From Bradyrhizobium sp. CB2312 (GTDB lineage Bacteria > Pseudomonadota > Alphaproteobacteria > Rhizobiales > Xanthobacteraceae), in assembly GCF_029714425.1 (NCBI RefSeq), contig NZ_CP121668.1, forward strand, positions 3,679,501-3,743,500: a DNA stretch of 64,000 nt. The letters are read 5' to 3'. Below the pieces are notes generated by a model. The model ran no database searches and was not told the origin of the DNA. It was given only the letters and a program-made list of their open reading frames with translations. Each line of letters begins with the position of its first letter. Within the stretch, counting starts at the first letter, position 1. Made by a program: the position numbers and the translations under genes. Below, piece after piece: positions 45,588-53,470 of the stretch.

Positions 45588-46592
45588 ATGAGTTCCAAAG
45601 TGTCTCAACCGGCGAAGGCCGGCTTGCGCGTCGGCGTGATTGGGGCCGGCGTGATGGGAAGCAACCACGCGCGCGTGCTGAGCGGTCTTCCTGGCGTCAG
45701 CCTCGTCGGTGTGGTCGATCCGTCGCCGACGCACCTGACCCGCACCACCGAGCTTGCGGGCTGCCAGGGTTTTGAGACGCTCGACCAGCTCCTCGCGGCA
45801 GGCGTCGATGCCGTCACCATCGCTGCTCCAACGCATCTGCATCACGAGATCGCGCTCGCCTGCATCGCCAAGAACATCCACGTGCTGGTCGAGAAGCCGA
45901 TCGCCTCCACGGTGGAAGAAGGCCACGAGATCGTGGCCGCCGCGCAGAAGGCCGGCGTCACGCTGATGATCGGCCATGTCGAGCGCTTCAATCCGGCGGT
46001 CGCCGCCGTCAAGCAGGCGATCGCGGGCGAGGACATTCTCTCCATCGCGATCACCCGCGTCGGTCCGTTCCCGCCGCGCATGTCCAATGTCGGCGTCGTC
46101 ATCGATCTTGCCGTGCACGACATCGACCTGATCCGCTGGTTCACCGAATCCGACATCGTCGAGGTGCAGCCGCAACTCTCGAGCGCGGTCGCCGAGCGCG
46201 AGGACATCGCGCTCCTGCAGTTCCGCACCGCCAACGGCGTGCTCGCGCACATCAACACCAACTGGCTGACGCCGTTCAAGGCGCGCAGCGTCACGGTCGC
46301 GACCCGCGACAAATACGTGATGGGCGATCTGCTGACGCGCCAGGTCACCGAATGCTTCGGCTTCAAGCCTGACGGCAGCTATTCGATGCGGCATCTGCCG
46401 GTCGGCCATGACGAGCCGCTCCGCGCCGAACTGATCGCATTCCTCAAGGCCGTCCGCCACGGCGAGACGCCGGCGGTCACCGGCGACGAGGGCGTCGCCA
46501 GCCTCGAGATCGCGACGCGCTGCCTCGAAACGCCATCGCGGCCGGCGGCCTCATCGGCTGCCCGCAAGGGCCCGCGCCGCGTCGCCGGCTAA
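45588..46592 (+). CDS. Gfo/Idh/MocA-family NAD-dependent oxidoreductase (sugar 3-dehydrogenase candidate)
   Basis: A 334-aa protein. NAD loop GVIGAGVMGSNHARVL near residue 15; the catalytic Lys motif VEKPIA near 100; the C-terminal alpha/beta domain contains DLAVHDIDLIRWF and ITRVGPFPPRMSNVGVV. The next gene is a DegT aminotransferase, so the pair matches WbpB/WbpE-type routes in which a nucleotide sugar is oxidised at C3 and then aminated. No acyltransferase is adjacent. The ATG at 45588 follows an AT-rich leader, suggesting a separate promoter after the manC terminator. Confidence 0.82.
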   Translation: MSSKVSQPAKAGLRVGVIGAGVMGSNHARVLSGLPGVSLVGVVDPSPTHLTRTTELAGCQGFETLDQLLAAGVDAVTIAAPTHLHHEIALACIAKNIHVLVEKPIASTVEEGHEIVAAAQKAGVTLMIGHVERFNPAVAAVKQAIAGEDILSIAITRVGPFPPRMSNVGVVIDLAVHDIDLIRWFTESDIVEVQPQLSSAVAEREDIALLQFRTANGVLAHINTNWLTPFKARSVTVATRDKYVMGDLLTRQVTECFGFKPDGSYSMRHLPVGHDEPLRAELIAFLKAVRHGETPAVTGDEGVASLEIATRCLETPSRPAASSAARKGPRRVAG

Positions 46593-46602
46593 AACCCTTT
46601 CC

Positions 46603-47790
46603 ATGTCGACCGCGCAAGAAGGCGCCAAGAACCAGGCCATGAACCAGCACCTACGTTCCGAACCCATTCCCTTCATCGACGTCACCTCGCAGCGCCGCCG
46701 GCTGGGCGCCTCGCTCGATGCGGCCGTCAAGCGCGTCATGGACCATTGCCAGTTCGTCAATGGCCCCGAAGTCGCCGAGCTCGAGAAGCAGCTCGCGGCC
46801 TACTCGGGCGCCAAGCATGTGATCGGCTGCGCCAGCGGGACCGACGCGATCCTGATGGTGATGATGGCGAAGAATGTCGGGCCCGGCGATGCCGTGCTGT
46901 GTCCGTCCTTCACCTTCATCGCGACCGCTTCGCCCGCGGCACGGATGGGCGCGACCCCAGTCTACGTCGACGTCGACGAGACGACCTTCAACATGAGTCC
47001 GGAATCGCTGAAGCGCGGCATCGCGAGCGCGCGCAAGGCAGGCCTGAAGCCCGTTGCGGTCATCCCGGTCGACCTGTTCGGCCAGCCCGCCGACCACGAT
47101 GCCATCGCGGAAATCGCCAAGGCCGAGGGCCTGTTCGTGATCGACGACGCCGCGCAGGGGTTTGGCGCGAGCTACAAGGGCCGCAAGCTCGGCACCTTCG
47201 GGCTCGCCACCACGACCAGCTTCTTCCCGGCAAAGCCGCTCGGCTGCTTCGGCGATGGCGGTGCGATCTTCACCGATGACGACGACCTCGCCGCCACCCT
47301 GCGCAGCATCCGCGTGCACGGGCAGGGCGTCGACAAATACGACAACGTCCGCCTTGGGGTCACCGGCCGGATCGACACCATGCAGGCCGCGGTGCTGATC
47401 GAGAAGCTGAAGATCTTCGACGACGAGATCGCCGCCCGTAACAGGGTTGCGGAGCGCTACGCGCGCGGCCTGTCCAACGTTGTCACCGTGCCGCGTCTGG
47501 CGCCGGGCAATACCTCGGTCTGGGCCCAGTACACGATCCGACTCCCTGAGGGTACCGACCGCGACGGCTTTGCCGCCGCGCTGAAGGCGCAGGGCGTGCC
47601 GACCGCGATCTATTACGGCAAGTCGATGCACCAGCAGACCGCCTACAAGCAGTATCCGGTCGCCGAGGGCGGCCTGCCGGGTTGCGAGAGCCTGTCGCAG
47701 GACGTCATCAGCCTGCCGATGCATGCCTATTTGACCGAAGCCGACCAGGAGCGAATCATCGCCGCCGTGCAAGGCGCGCTCGCGGGCTGA
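46603..47790 (+). CDS. DegT/DnrJ/EryC1/StrS-family sugar aminotransferase (WbpE-like)
   Basis: A 395-aa PLP enzyme transferring an amino group to a keto nucleotide sugar. Key parts: VIGCASGTDAILMVMMA (cofactor phosphate site), VLCPSFTFIATASPAARMGA, IDDAAQGFGASYKGRKLG, and the Schiff-base Lys in SFFPAKPLGCFGDGGA, with LGVTGRIDTMQAAVL near 250. In-frame ATGs near the 5' end leave the true start open between 46603 and 46639. It lies 10 bases after the Gfo/Idh gene and probably uses its product. The final sugar is unknown. Confidence 0.9.
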   Translation: MSTAQEGAKNQAMNQHLRSEPIPFIDVTSQRRRLGASLDAAVKRVMDHCQFVNGPEVAELEKQLAAYSGAKHVIGCASGTDAILMVMMAKNVGPGDAVLCPSFTFIATASPAARMGATPVYVDVDETTFNMSPESLKRGIASARKAGLKPVAVIPVDLFGQPADHDAIAEIAKAEGLFVIDDAAQGFGASYKGRKLGTFGLATTTSFFPAKPLGCFGDGGAIFTDDDDLAATLRSIRVHGQGVDKYDNVRLGVTGRIDTMQAAVLIEKLKIFDDEIAARNRVAERYARGLSNVVTVPRLAPGNTSVWAQYTIRLPEGTDRDGFAAALKAQGVPTAIYYGKSMHQQTAYKQYPVAEGGLPGCESLSQDVISLPMHAYLTEADQERIIAAVQGALAG

Positions 47791-47813
47791 TTGGGCCGCT
47801 TGCCGCGCTGGTC

Positions 47814-47936
47814 GTCATGCCCGGGCTTGTCCCGCCTGCGCGGCCCAAGCCGCTTCGGCGCGGCGAAGGCCCGGCCATCCACGTTCTTCGAGTGCGTGGC
47901 AAGGCGTGGATGGCCGGGACAAGCCCGGCCATGACG
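47814..47936. repeat. Long palindromic intergenic repeat ('gtcatgcccgggcttgtcccg' type)
   Basis: gtcatgcccgggcttgtccc pairs with gggacaagcccggccatgac, and ggccatccacg with cgtggatggcc further in, giving a long hairpin between the aminotransferase gene and murJ. Confidence 0.85.
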
Positions 47937-48063
47937 CTGTGGAGATTGTCGGTGCCCTAGCGTACACCCCAAGTGCGATTTCGCTGCGCAAGCGGGGGGA
48001 GGGGGCATACTGCCGCCGCAGCTGGCACCTAGACCTAATCGCGCCATGCTCTAAAACAGACGC

Positions 48064-49590
48064 ATGCTCGGACGTATCTTCACTGTCGGTGGTTACACGC
48101 TGCTCTCGCGGCTGACGGGGTTTGCCCGCGACATCATGCTCGCGGCGATCCTCGGCGCCGGCCCGGTGGCCGACGCCTTCTTCGTGGCGCTTCGACTGCC
48201 CAATCATTTCCGCGCGATCTTCGCCGAGGGCGCCTTCAACGCCGCCTGGGTGCCGGCCTATGCCCATGTCCATGGCGAGAAGGGGGAGGCAGCGGCAAAA
48301 CTGTTCGCCGACCGCATCTTCACGCTGCTGCTGGCCTCGCAAATCGTGCTGCTGATCCTGGCCTGGCTGTTCATGCCGCAGGCCATGAGCTTACTGGCGC
48401 CGGGCTTCAGTGAGGATGCCGAGCAGCGCAAGCTCGCGATCGAGCTGACCCGCATCACCTTTCCCTATCTCCTGCTGATCACGCTGGTGACGCTCTATGG
48501 CGGCATGCTCAACGTGATGCAGCGCTTTGCCAGCGCCGCCGCTGCATCGATCTTCCTCAATGTCGCGATGATGATGACGCTGGCTCTGGCCGCCTGGTTT
48601 CCGACCGCCGGCCACGCCGCAGCCTGGGGCGTCCTCATCTCCGGATTCCTGCAATATTTCCTGCTCGCGGGCGATCTCGCCCGCCATGGCGGCCTGCCGC
48701 GCTTTGCGCCGCTCAAGCTCGACGAAGATGTCCGCGGCTTCTTCAGGGCGCTCGGACCTGCAACGCTGGGCTCGATGGGCACGCAAGTGGCATTGTTTGC
48801 CGACACCATCATCGCGACCTTCCTGCCCGCCGGCGCGCTCTCGGCGCTCTATTATGCCGACCGTCTCAACCAGCTCCCGATCGGCGTGATCGGCATCGCC
48901 ATCGGCACGGTGCTGCTGCCCGAGATGTCGCGGCGGATCACCGCCAACGACCATGACGGCGCGATGAAGGCGCAGCGCCGCGCCTTCGATTTCACGCTGC
49001 TGTTCTCAATCCCGTTCGTCGCGGCCTTCATCACCGTGCCGGACGCGATCATGCGCGCGCTGTTCGCCCACGGCGCGTTCTCCAAGGCCGATGCGGTCGC
49101 GGCAGGCAGCACGCTTGCGGCCTATGCCATCGGCCTCATTCCTTTTGTGCTGATCCGCAGCGCGGTCGCGACCTTCTATGCGCGCAAGGACACGGCGACG
49201 CCGGTGCGCGCCTCGCTCACCGGCATTGCCGTCAATGTCGCGCTGAAGATTGCCCTGATGGGATCGCTCGCCCAGATTGGCCTGGCGCTGGCCACCGCCG
49301 TCGGCGTCTGGACCAATCTCTTGCTGGTGCTGTTCTTCGCCGTGCGGCGCGGCTTTCTCGTGCTCGACCGTGCCTGGCTACTGTCGCTCGCCAAATTCCT
49401 GCTGACAGGAGTCATCCTGGCCGCCGCGTTCTGGCTGATCGCACGCTTCAGCGGCTCTTGGCTGGGCTCGATGCACTTCCACGATGAATTGACGCTGGTC
49501 CTGCTCGCCGTCGGCGGCACGATCGTCTACGCACTCGCGATCCTCGTGCTGTTCGGTCGTCGCTGGCTGGTCTCGCTGGTGCGCGGTTAG
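48064..49590 (+). CDS. murJ: Lipid II flippase MurJ
   Basis: A 508-aa inner-membrane protein of the MOP superfamily with fourteen hydrophobic segments, moving lipid II across the membrane for peptidoglycan synthesis. Typical are the start FTVGGYTLLSRLTGFARDIMLAAILG, ADAFFVALRLPNHFRAIFAEGAFNAAWVP, and the middle LSALYYADRLNQLPIGVIGIAIGTVLLPEMSR with conserved charged residues. The ATG at 48064 matches the family start. It follows the long repeat, and is probably its own transcription unit. Confidence 0.95.
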   Translation: MLGRIFTVGGYTLLSRLTGFARDIMLAAILGAGPVADAFFVALRLPNHFRAIFAEGAFNAAWVPAYAHVHGEKGEAAAKLFADRIFTLLLASQIVLLILAWLFMPQAMSLLAPGFSEDAEQRKLAIELTRITFPYLLLITLVTLYGGMLNVMQRFASAAAASIFLNVAMMMTLALAAWFPTAGHAAAWGVLISGFLQYFLLAGDLARHGGLPRFAPLKLDEDVRGFFRALGPATLGSMGTQVALFADTIIATFLPAGALSALYYADRLNQLPIGVIGIAIGTVLLPEMSRRITANDHDGAMKAQRRAFDFTLLFSIPFVAAFITVPDAIMRALFAHGAFSKADAVAAGSTLAAYAIGLIPFVLIRSAVATFYARKDTATPVRASLTGIAVNVALKIALMGSLAQIGLALATAVGVWTNLLLVLFFAVRRGFLVLDRAWLLSLAKFLLTGVILAAAFWLIARFSGSWLGSMHFHDELTLVLLAVGGTIVYALAILVLFGRRWLVSLVRG

Positions 49591-49603
49591 AGTGCCTGAT
49601 CGT

Positions 49604-50295
49604 TCATTTCGACGTCTTGCTCACGCCCCAACGACCGTCGGGCCCCTGGATCAAGAACACCGGCTTTTGCCCGGGATTCGCAAGCTCAATCGTTTTGTCA
49701 TCAGTCCATGCCACGAACTTGGACTTTGCGGGCAAGCGTGTCTTGCTCGCTTTGGACGTCCATACTGCGAGCGGCTTTTTTCCTCTGGCGTCCAGGATCG
49801 TAAAATTCGATGCCGTCAGACCATCCTCGTCATATTCCACGGTGAGTGCCCAATCTCCGTCGGGCGAGAATTGCGGCAATGCATATCCGAAATCCTGCTC
49901 GCGGCCGGTTCTTCCGTCGATGGCTTTGCATTGGCCTGCGTCCACTCCATAGTCGCAAACGACAAAGAGATGCCTCGACGGGTAGAAGTCTGCGAGCCCG
50001 TAGCCGAACCCTCCTTCAGAAGCGCCGCTTTCGCTGTTGTTAGCGAATATTTTCCGGCTGCCATCGTCCATGCGAAGAACGAGGCTCTCCCCTCGCATGG
50101 CAGCAAGGGGACCGGCCAACGCGACGCACTTCTTGTTGAATTCCGCCGTCGAGTTTGCTGAAAACGACTCGCGGCAGGTTTTGGCCCTCGCCGTGGGCGA
50201 AGACGTATCCGTTGGATTGGGAGGTTGTTCTGCACCAGACGGCAGAGTCGCAGCGATTGAGACGGTGCTTACAAATAAGAAAACCGAATGCGCAT
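49604..50295 (-). pseudogene. Secreted protein of unknown function with a one-base frameshift
   Basis: A continuous minus frame covers about 225 codons, but no start codon lies in its first part. An ATG at 50295 (MRIRF…) is out of frame by one base: a T run of four in the coding strand (AAAA at 50280–50283 on the plus strand) would need to be five. With that extra base the reading joins to an ideal Sec signal peptide (MRIRFFLFVSTVSIAAT) and 230 codons ending SKTSK. The mature part has CRESFSANSTAEFNKKC and later DGRTGREQDFGYALPQFSPDGDWALT. No domain is recognised. It may be a real frameshift, a sequencing error in a homopolymer, or programmed slippage. Confidence 0.6.
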
Positions 50296-50489
50296 ATAGC
50301 GTCTATTATTGCGGTGACAGAGCACTCGATCTCTCGTAGCAGAAGTTAGCTGCACTGTCACAGTAATCTGGCAGCAACTAGCTGCTCTCGCCGGTGCACA
50401 ACCAAGGCGAAGCGACGGCTCGCCTCCAGGATGCAACAAACCTCCGCACATCTCTTGATTTTGCGCGATTCCCGTGCTAATGGCACCTC

Positions 50490-50567
50490 ATGATCAAATC
50501 CGTGCGCAAAGTGAACTCGATGCACATGACCCGCTTCGGCTGGGCCGTGGGAGGAGTCGCGCGCTAG
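50490..50567 (+). CDS. Possible 25-aa leader peptide
   Basis: An ATG at 50490 opens a short frame (MIKSVRKVNSMHM, then TRFGWAVGGVAR) ending TAG at 50567, rich in basic residues. A strong hairpin terminator lies 25 bases later, and the DUF1127 gene begins 45 bases after that. The order leader–terminator–gene resembles an attenuator, but the codons show no repeated amino acid typical of one. It may equally be a small mRNA. Coding status is unproven. Confidence 0.3.
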   Translation: MIKSVRKVNSMHMTRFGWAVGGVAR

Positions 50568-50592
50568 GAATTCGACGACGACATCTTTCCAC

Positions 50593-50621
50593 AAGGCCCC
50601 GCCGGCATCGGACGGGGCCTT
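50593..50621 (+). terminator. Strong hairpin terminator upstream of DUF1127 gene
   Basis: aaggccccg (50593–50601) pairs with cggggcctt (50613–50621), followed by tttcatt. It lies between the small leader ORF and the DUF1127 gene and would end a short transcript of about 150–200 bases. Confidence 0.8.
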
Positions 50622-50665
50622 TTCATTGGCCACGCTCCCTGCCGGCACAACAGCAGGAGCGTGCG

Positions 50666-50941
50666 ATGCCACCTCAACTGACGGACAGCACATGCGAGAC
50701 GGAGGACGATGCCGCGAGGCGCGGCCTCGACTTCTCCATGGTCTTAAGCTTGCTTAGGCGATACTGGCGTGTGTTTCAGCAGCAGCGCTGGGGTCAGCGA
50801 GTCACCTTGCAGGACCTGAGTGACAGGGAGCTGATGGATGTCGGCTTGACGCGCGGCGAGATCGACTACCTCACACCTCAGCGAGCGATCGATACGCTGA
50901 GGGATCGCGCAACGGATCTCTGGAGCCGTGGTGGGTTGTAG
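50666..50941 (+). CDS. DUF1127 (YjiS-like) protein
   Basis: A 91-aa protein. The C-terminal half has the DUF1127 pattern: RRYWRVFQQQRWGQRVTLQDLSDRELMDVGLTRGEIDYL, where an Arg-rich helix is followed by L-x-x-L-S/D-x-x-L-x-D-[IV]-G-[IL]-x-R. Short DUF1127 proteins in alphaproteobacteria can bind RNA or affect small-RNA maturation and metal or phosphate responses; the longer N-terminal part (about 30 residues) here has no known role. ATG 50666 follows an aggagcgtgcg ribosome site. The neighbours give no operon context. Confidence 0.85.
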   Translation: MPPQLTDSTCETEDDAARRGLDFSMVLSLLRRYWRVFQQQRWGQRVTLQDLSDRELMDVGLTRGEIDYLTPQRAIDTLRDRATDLWSRGGL

Positions 50942-51024
50942 AGGACACTGCCGAACACGGATGTGCTTGAGGGCAAGCGGTCGTCGGCGCGGCTGCTTGT
51001 TCTCACATGCGGCGGTTCGTCGTC

Positions 51025-51155
51025 TAAAGCGCGATGAGATTAGGATGAATCGTCATCGCGCTTTAGGTTGTTGTTTGAGCATGATCTCCGCGCAAACGCG
51101 TTCCGCGTTTGTCGCGAGGGAAAACCGCTGCGCACTTTTCCGGATCATGCTTTAG
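51025..51155. repeat. 'aagcgcgatgag' palindromic repeat, full copy
   Basis: Two nested hairpins: ctaaagcgcgatgag with catcgcgctttag (51025–51066), and gagcatgatc with gatcatgc further right (to 51155), the latter enclosing cgcaaacgcg-tt-cgcgtttgtcg. Partial copies occur at 31631 and 32815. It fills the gap between the DUF1127 gene and the convergent methyltransferase gene. Confidence 0.85.
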
Positions 51156-51163
51156 CCGCAGCA

Positions 51164-51859
51164 TCAAAGCTTGCGTGCGCTGGCGACGTATTGCGCCCCC
51201 AAGGGCAACCAGCCGAGCTTGTTCTCAAACGGCCGCAACCCAGCGAGGACGCGAGGGAAAAAAAGATTGTACTGGATGCGCGATGAAGTCCAGCCGACGG
51301 CTTGCAGCCGCTTCGCAAGATCGCGAGCGTAAATCAGCCTGGCGTTCTCGTCGAACGGACAAGTGTTCACCGCATGCACCGTCAGCGGGTTCAGCGGATT
51401 ATGCTCGAAGATGGCAATCAGTCCGCCCGGCCGCGTGATGCGATGTAATTCCTGCAACCACGTCAGATGCTCGCCGTGCGGGATGTGGTGGAACACGCAG
51501 GCTGAAAACACCACGTCGAAGCTGTCGGCCTCGACCGGAATCCGGTCGTTCTCGATCAGCACGCAGTTGCTGGCTTCGGGGTATCGCTGCCGGCCCAATG
51601 CGAGGCTGCGTTCGCTAACGTCGGACGAGGTCAGCGTCGTTTCAGGAAAATAGCGCCGGAAATACGGAATCGAATTGCCGATCCCGGAACCAAAATCGCA
51701 AATCCGCTTCACTTCGATGCCGGCGCGATTGACGATCTCCCGGAGCGCCCGGATCTTGTATTCCGCGAAATATTCCGGGCCCTCGCCGGTAACGGCGATG
51801 TTCTCGCGGTGCTGGTCCTCATAGGCGTCGGCGACGCGATCGAATTCGGCCTTGTCCAT
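51164..51859 (-). CDS. Class I SAM-dependent methyltransferase
   Basis: A 231-aa methyltransferase. Motif I is ICDFGSGIGNSIPYF near residue 53, motif II-like TSSDVSERSLALGRQRY, motif IV SFDVVFSACVFHHIPHGEH, and post-motif LHRITRPGGLIAIFEHNP. The combination FHHIPHGEH with LRPFENKLGWLPLGAQYVASARK is common among methyltransferases in polysaccharide or lipid-linked sugar clusters. The acceptor is unknown. It is followed by a 160-base gap and the divergent glycosyltransferase gene. Confidence 0.88.
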   Translation of the reverse strand: MDKAEFDRVADAYEDQHRENIAVTGEGPEYFAEYKIRALREIVNRAGIEVKRICDFGSGIGNSIPYFRRYFPETTLTSSDVSERSLALGRQRYPEASNCVLIENDRIPVEADSFDVVFSACVFHHIPHGEHLTWLQELHRITRPGGLIAIFEHNPLNPLTVHAVNTCPFDENARLIYARDLAKRLQAVGWTSSRIQYNLFFPRVLAGLRPFENKLGWLPLGAQYVASARKL

Positions 51860-52020
51860 ACGGCGATCCAGCTATCGAGAGTTTGATTAGAATCGGCATT
51901 CGTCCGCGCGAATCATGCATCAGGGGGTCTAAAAATTGATGAACAATTAACCGGACTTCGCCGAAGATAGGGGGCGGGAATTCGACCGACTTACCCTCTG
52001 AGAAACAGGTTTGCCGATAG

Positions 52021-53097
52021 ATGGACCTTCAGGACGAGATGCCACGCCCTGGAAAGATGTTTTTGTCGATCGTTGTGCCCTGCTACAACGAGGAAGAGGG
52101 TTTGCGCGAATTCTATCGCCAGATGGTTTCGGCGGCGCGCGCTCTGTGCGGCGCAAAGTTCGAACTGATTCTGGTCGATGACGGATCGACCGACAGCACC
52201 TGGAAGATCATCAACGAACTTCTGGCGGAGGACCGCAACGTCGTCGCGGTCCAGCTCGCACGCAATCACGGCCATCAACTGGCGCTCACGGCCGGACTTT
52301 CGACGGTGCGCGGCGATCTCGTGCTTGTCATCGATGCAGACCTGCAGGACCCGCCGGAACTACTGACGCCGATGTACGAGATGATGGTGCGCGAGGGGGC
52401 CGACGTCGTCTATGGCATGCGACGCAGTCGCGCCGGCGAAACCCGCTTCAAGAAAAAATCGGCGGAAGCGTTCTACCGCCTGCTCGCCAAAGTTACGCGC
52501 GTCCATATTCCCGTCGACACCGGCGATTTTCGCCTGATGAGCCGGCGAATCTCCGACCAGCTCGTGCAGATGCCGGAGCATGACCGCTTCATCCGCGGCA
52601 TGGTGGCATGGCTCGGCTACAAGCAGGTCGCCTATGAATACGACCGCCATCCACGATTTGCCGGTACGACCAAATATCCGCTGATGAAGATGATCGGTTT
52701 TGCTGCCGACGCGCTGATCAGTTTTTCGATGGTGCCGTTGCGGATCGCGACCTATGTCGGCGCGCTGTTGACGACCCTGCTGACCTTTGTCGGCATCGTG
52801 GCGGTGATAGGCTGGGTGTTCTCCGGCACGGTGCCCGGCTGGACCAGCTTGACGCTCCTGGTCGTCATGATTTCCTCTGTTCAGCTCCTCGTGCTCGGCC
52901 TGATGGGCGAATATATCGGCCGCATCTATATTCAGTCGAAGAACCGCCCACTGTTCCTGATCTCACATATCCACCGCCGCGGCCGGTTGCCGCACGGTGC
53001 GGAAACGGCAACCCATCTGGAGCGGGCGCCGTTCAGGACATTGCTCGCGCAATCCGGACCGGACGCGCGCGGCCAGCTTCACGACCGGGTACCCTGA
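52021..53097 (+). CDS. Glycosyltransferase family 2 with C-terminal membrane helices (GtrB/DPM1-like)
   Basis: A 358-aa enzyme. The N-terminal GT-A domain starts FLSIVVPCYNEEEGL, with LILVDDGSTDSTWKII, the DxD-equivalent VLVIDADLQDPPELL, and VDTGDFRLMSRRI; two membrane segments follow (about 245–300), then a short polar tail. Members transfer a sugar (glucose, mannose, arabinose-type) from a nucleotide to polyprenyl phosphate on the cytosolic face for later flipping. The sugar is not known. The extra ~45 residues at the C-terminus after the helices are unusual for the family and may be low-value tail. Confidence 0.9.
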   Translation: MDLQDEMPRPGKMFLSIVVPCYNEEEGLREFYRQMVSAARALCGAKFELILVDDGSTDSTWKIINELLAEDRNVVAVQLARNHGHQLALTAGLSTVRGDLVLVIDADLQDPPELLTPMYEMMVREGADVVYGMRRSRAGETRFKKKSAEAFYRLLAKVTRVHIPVDTGDFRLMSRRISDQLVQMPEHDRFIRGMVAWLGYKQVAYEYDRHPRFAGTTKYPLMKMIGFAADALISFSMVPLRIATYVGALLTTLLTFVGIVAVIGWVFSGTVPGWTSLTLLVVMISSVQLLVLGLMGEYIGRIYIQSKNRPLFLISHIHRRGRLPHGAETATHLERAPFRTLLAQSGPDARGQLHDRVP

Positions 53098-53470
53098 CGA
53101 GGCGCTTATCATCCGCTCTAGGCCCACCAGAACGCCGGCCGATTTTTCCGGTGCTCGGGTCAAGGAGTTCGCGGATATCTCACGCTGCTGCCAGGCGTGC
53201 GGGTGATCGATATCGGCTGCGGGATTGGCTGCATCCTGCCATCTGCCCGATGGCAATATCCGGCGCTGCGCAATGCAACACAACTACGGCGCTGATCAGC
53301 AGCCAACGCATCGCGGCCCACCATGTACGGGCATGGGGCTGCCCTGCACCTGACGGGAAACGTCTCCGGTCTCGGCGTTCATGAGGCTATCCCGAGAGGA
53401 AACCCATTTGCCTTGCCACTTTTTCCACGGCAATATGCCCGCAAAACAACCATGAGAACGGGAAAAGACA
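53098..53470 (+). pseudogene. Gene-free stretch with a decayed methyltransferase fragment (about 53173–53295)
   Basis: Translation from 53173 gives GYLTLLPGVRVIDIGCGIGC, a clean methyltransferase motif I, but the frame has no start codon nearby, stops at 53295 after 40 codons, and has no further methyltransferase motifs. It is best read as a remnant. The rest of the interval to the CoxL-like start at 53471 shows no gene, only a possible leader for the following gene. Confidence 0.3.

Noticed and set aside
50473..50941. One long frame covering leader region and DUF1127 gene
   Set aside because: The first 64 codons are not coding-like, contain a terminator hairpin, and the DUF1127 homology plus ribosome site place the start at 50666.
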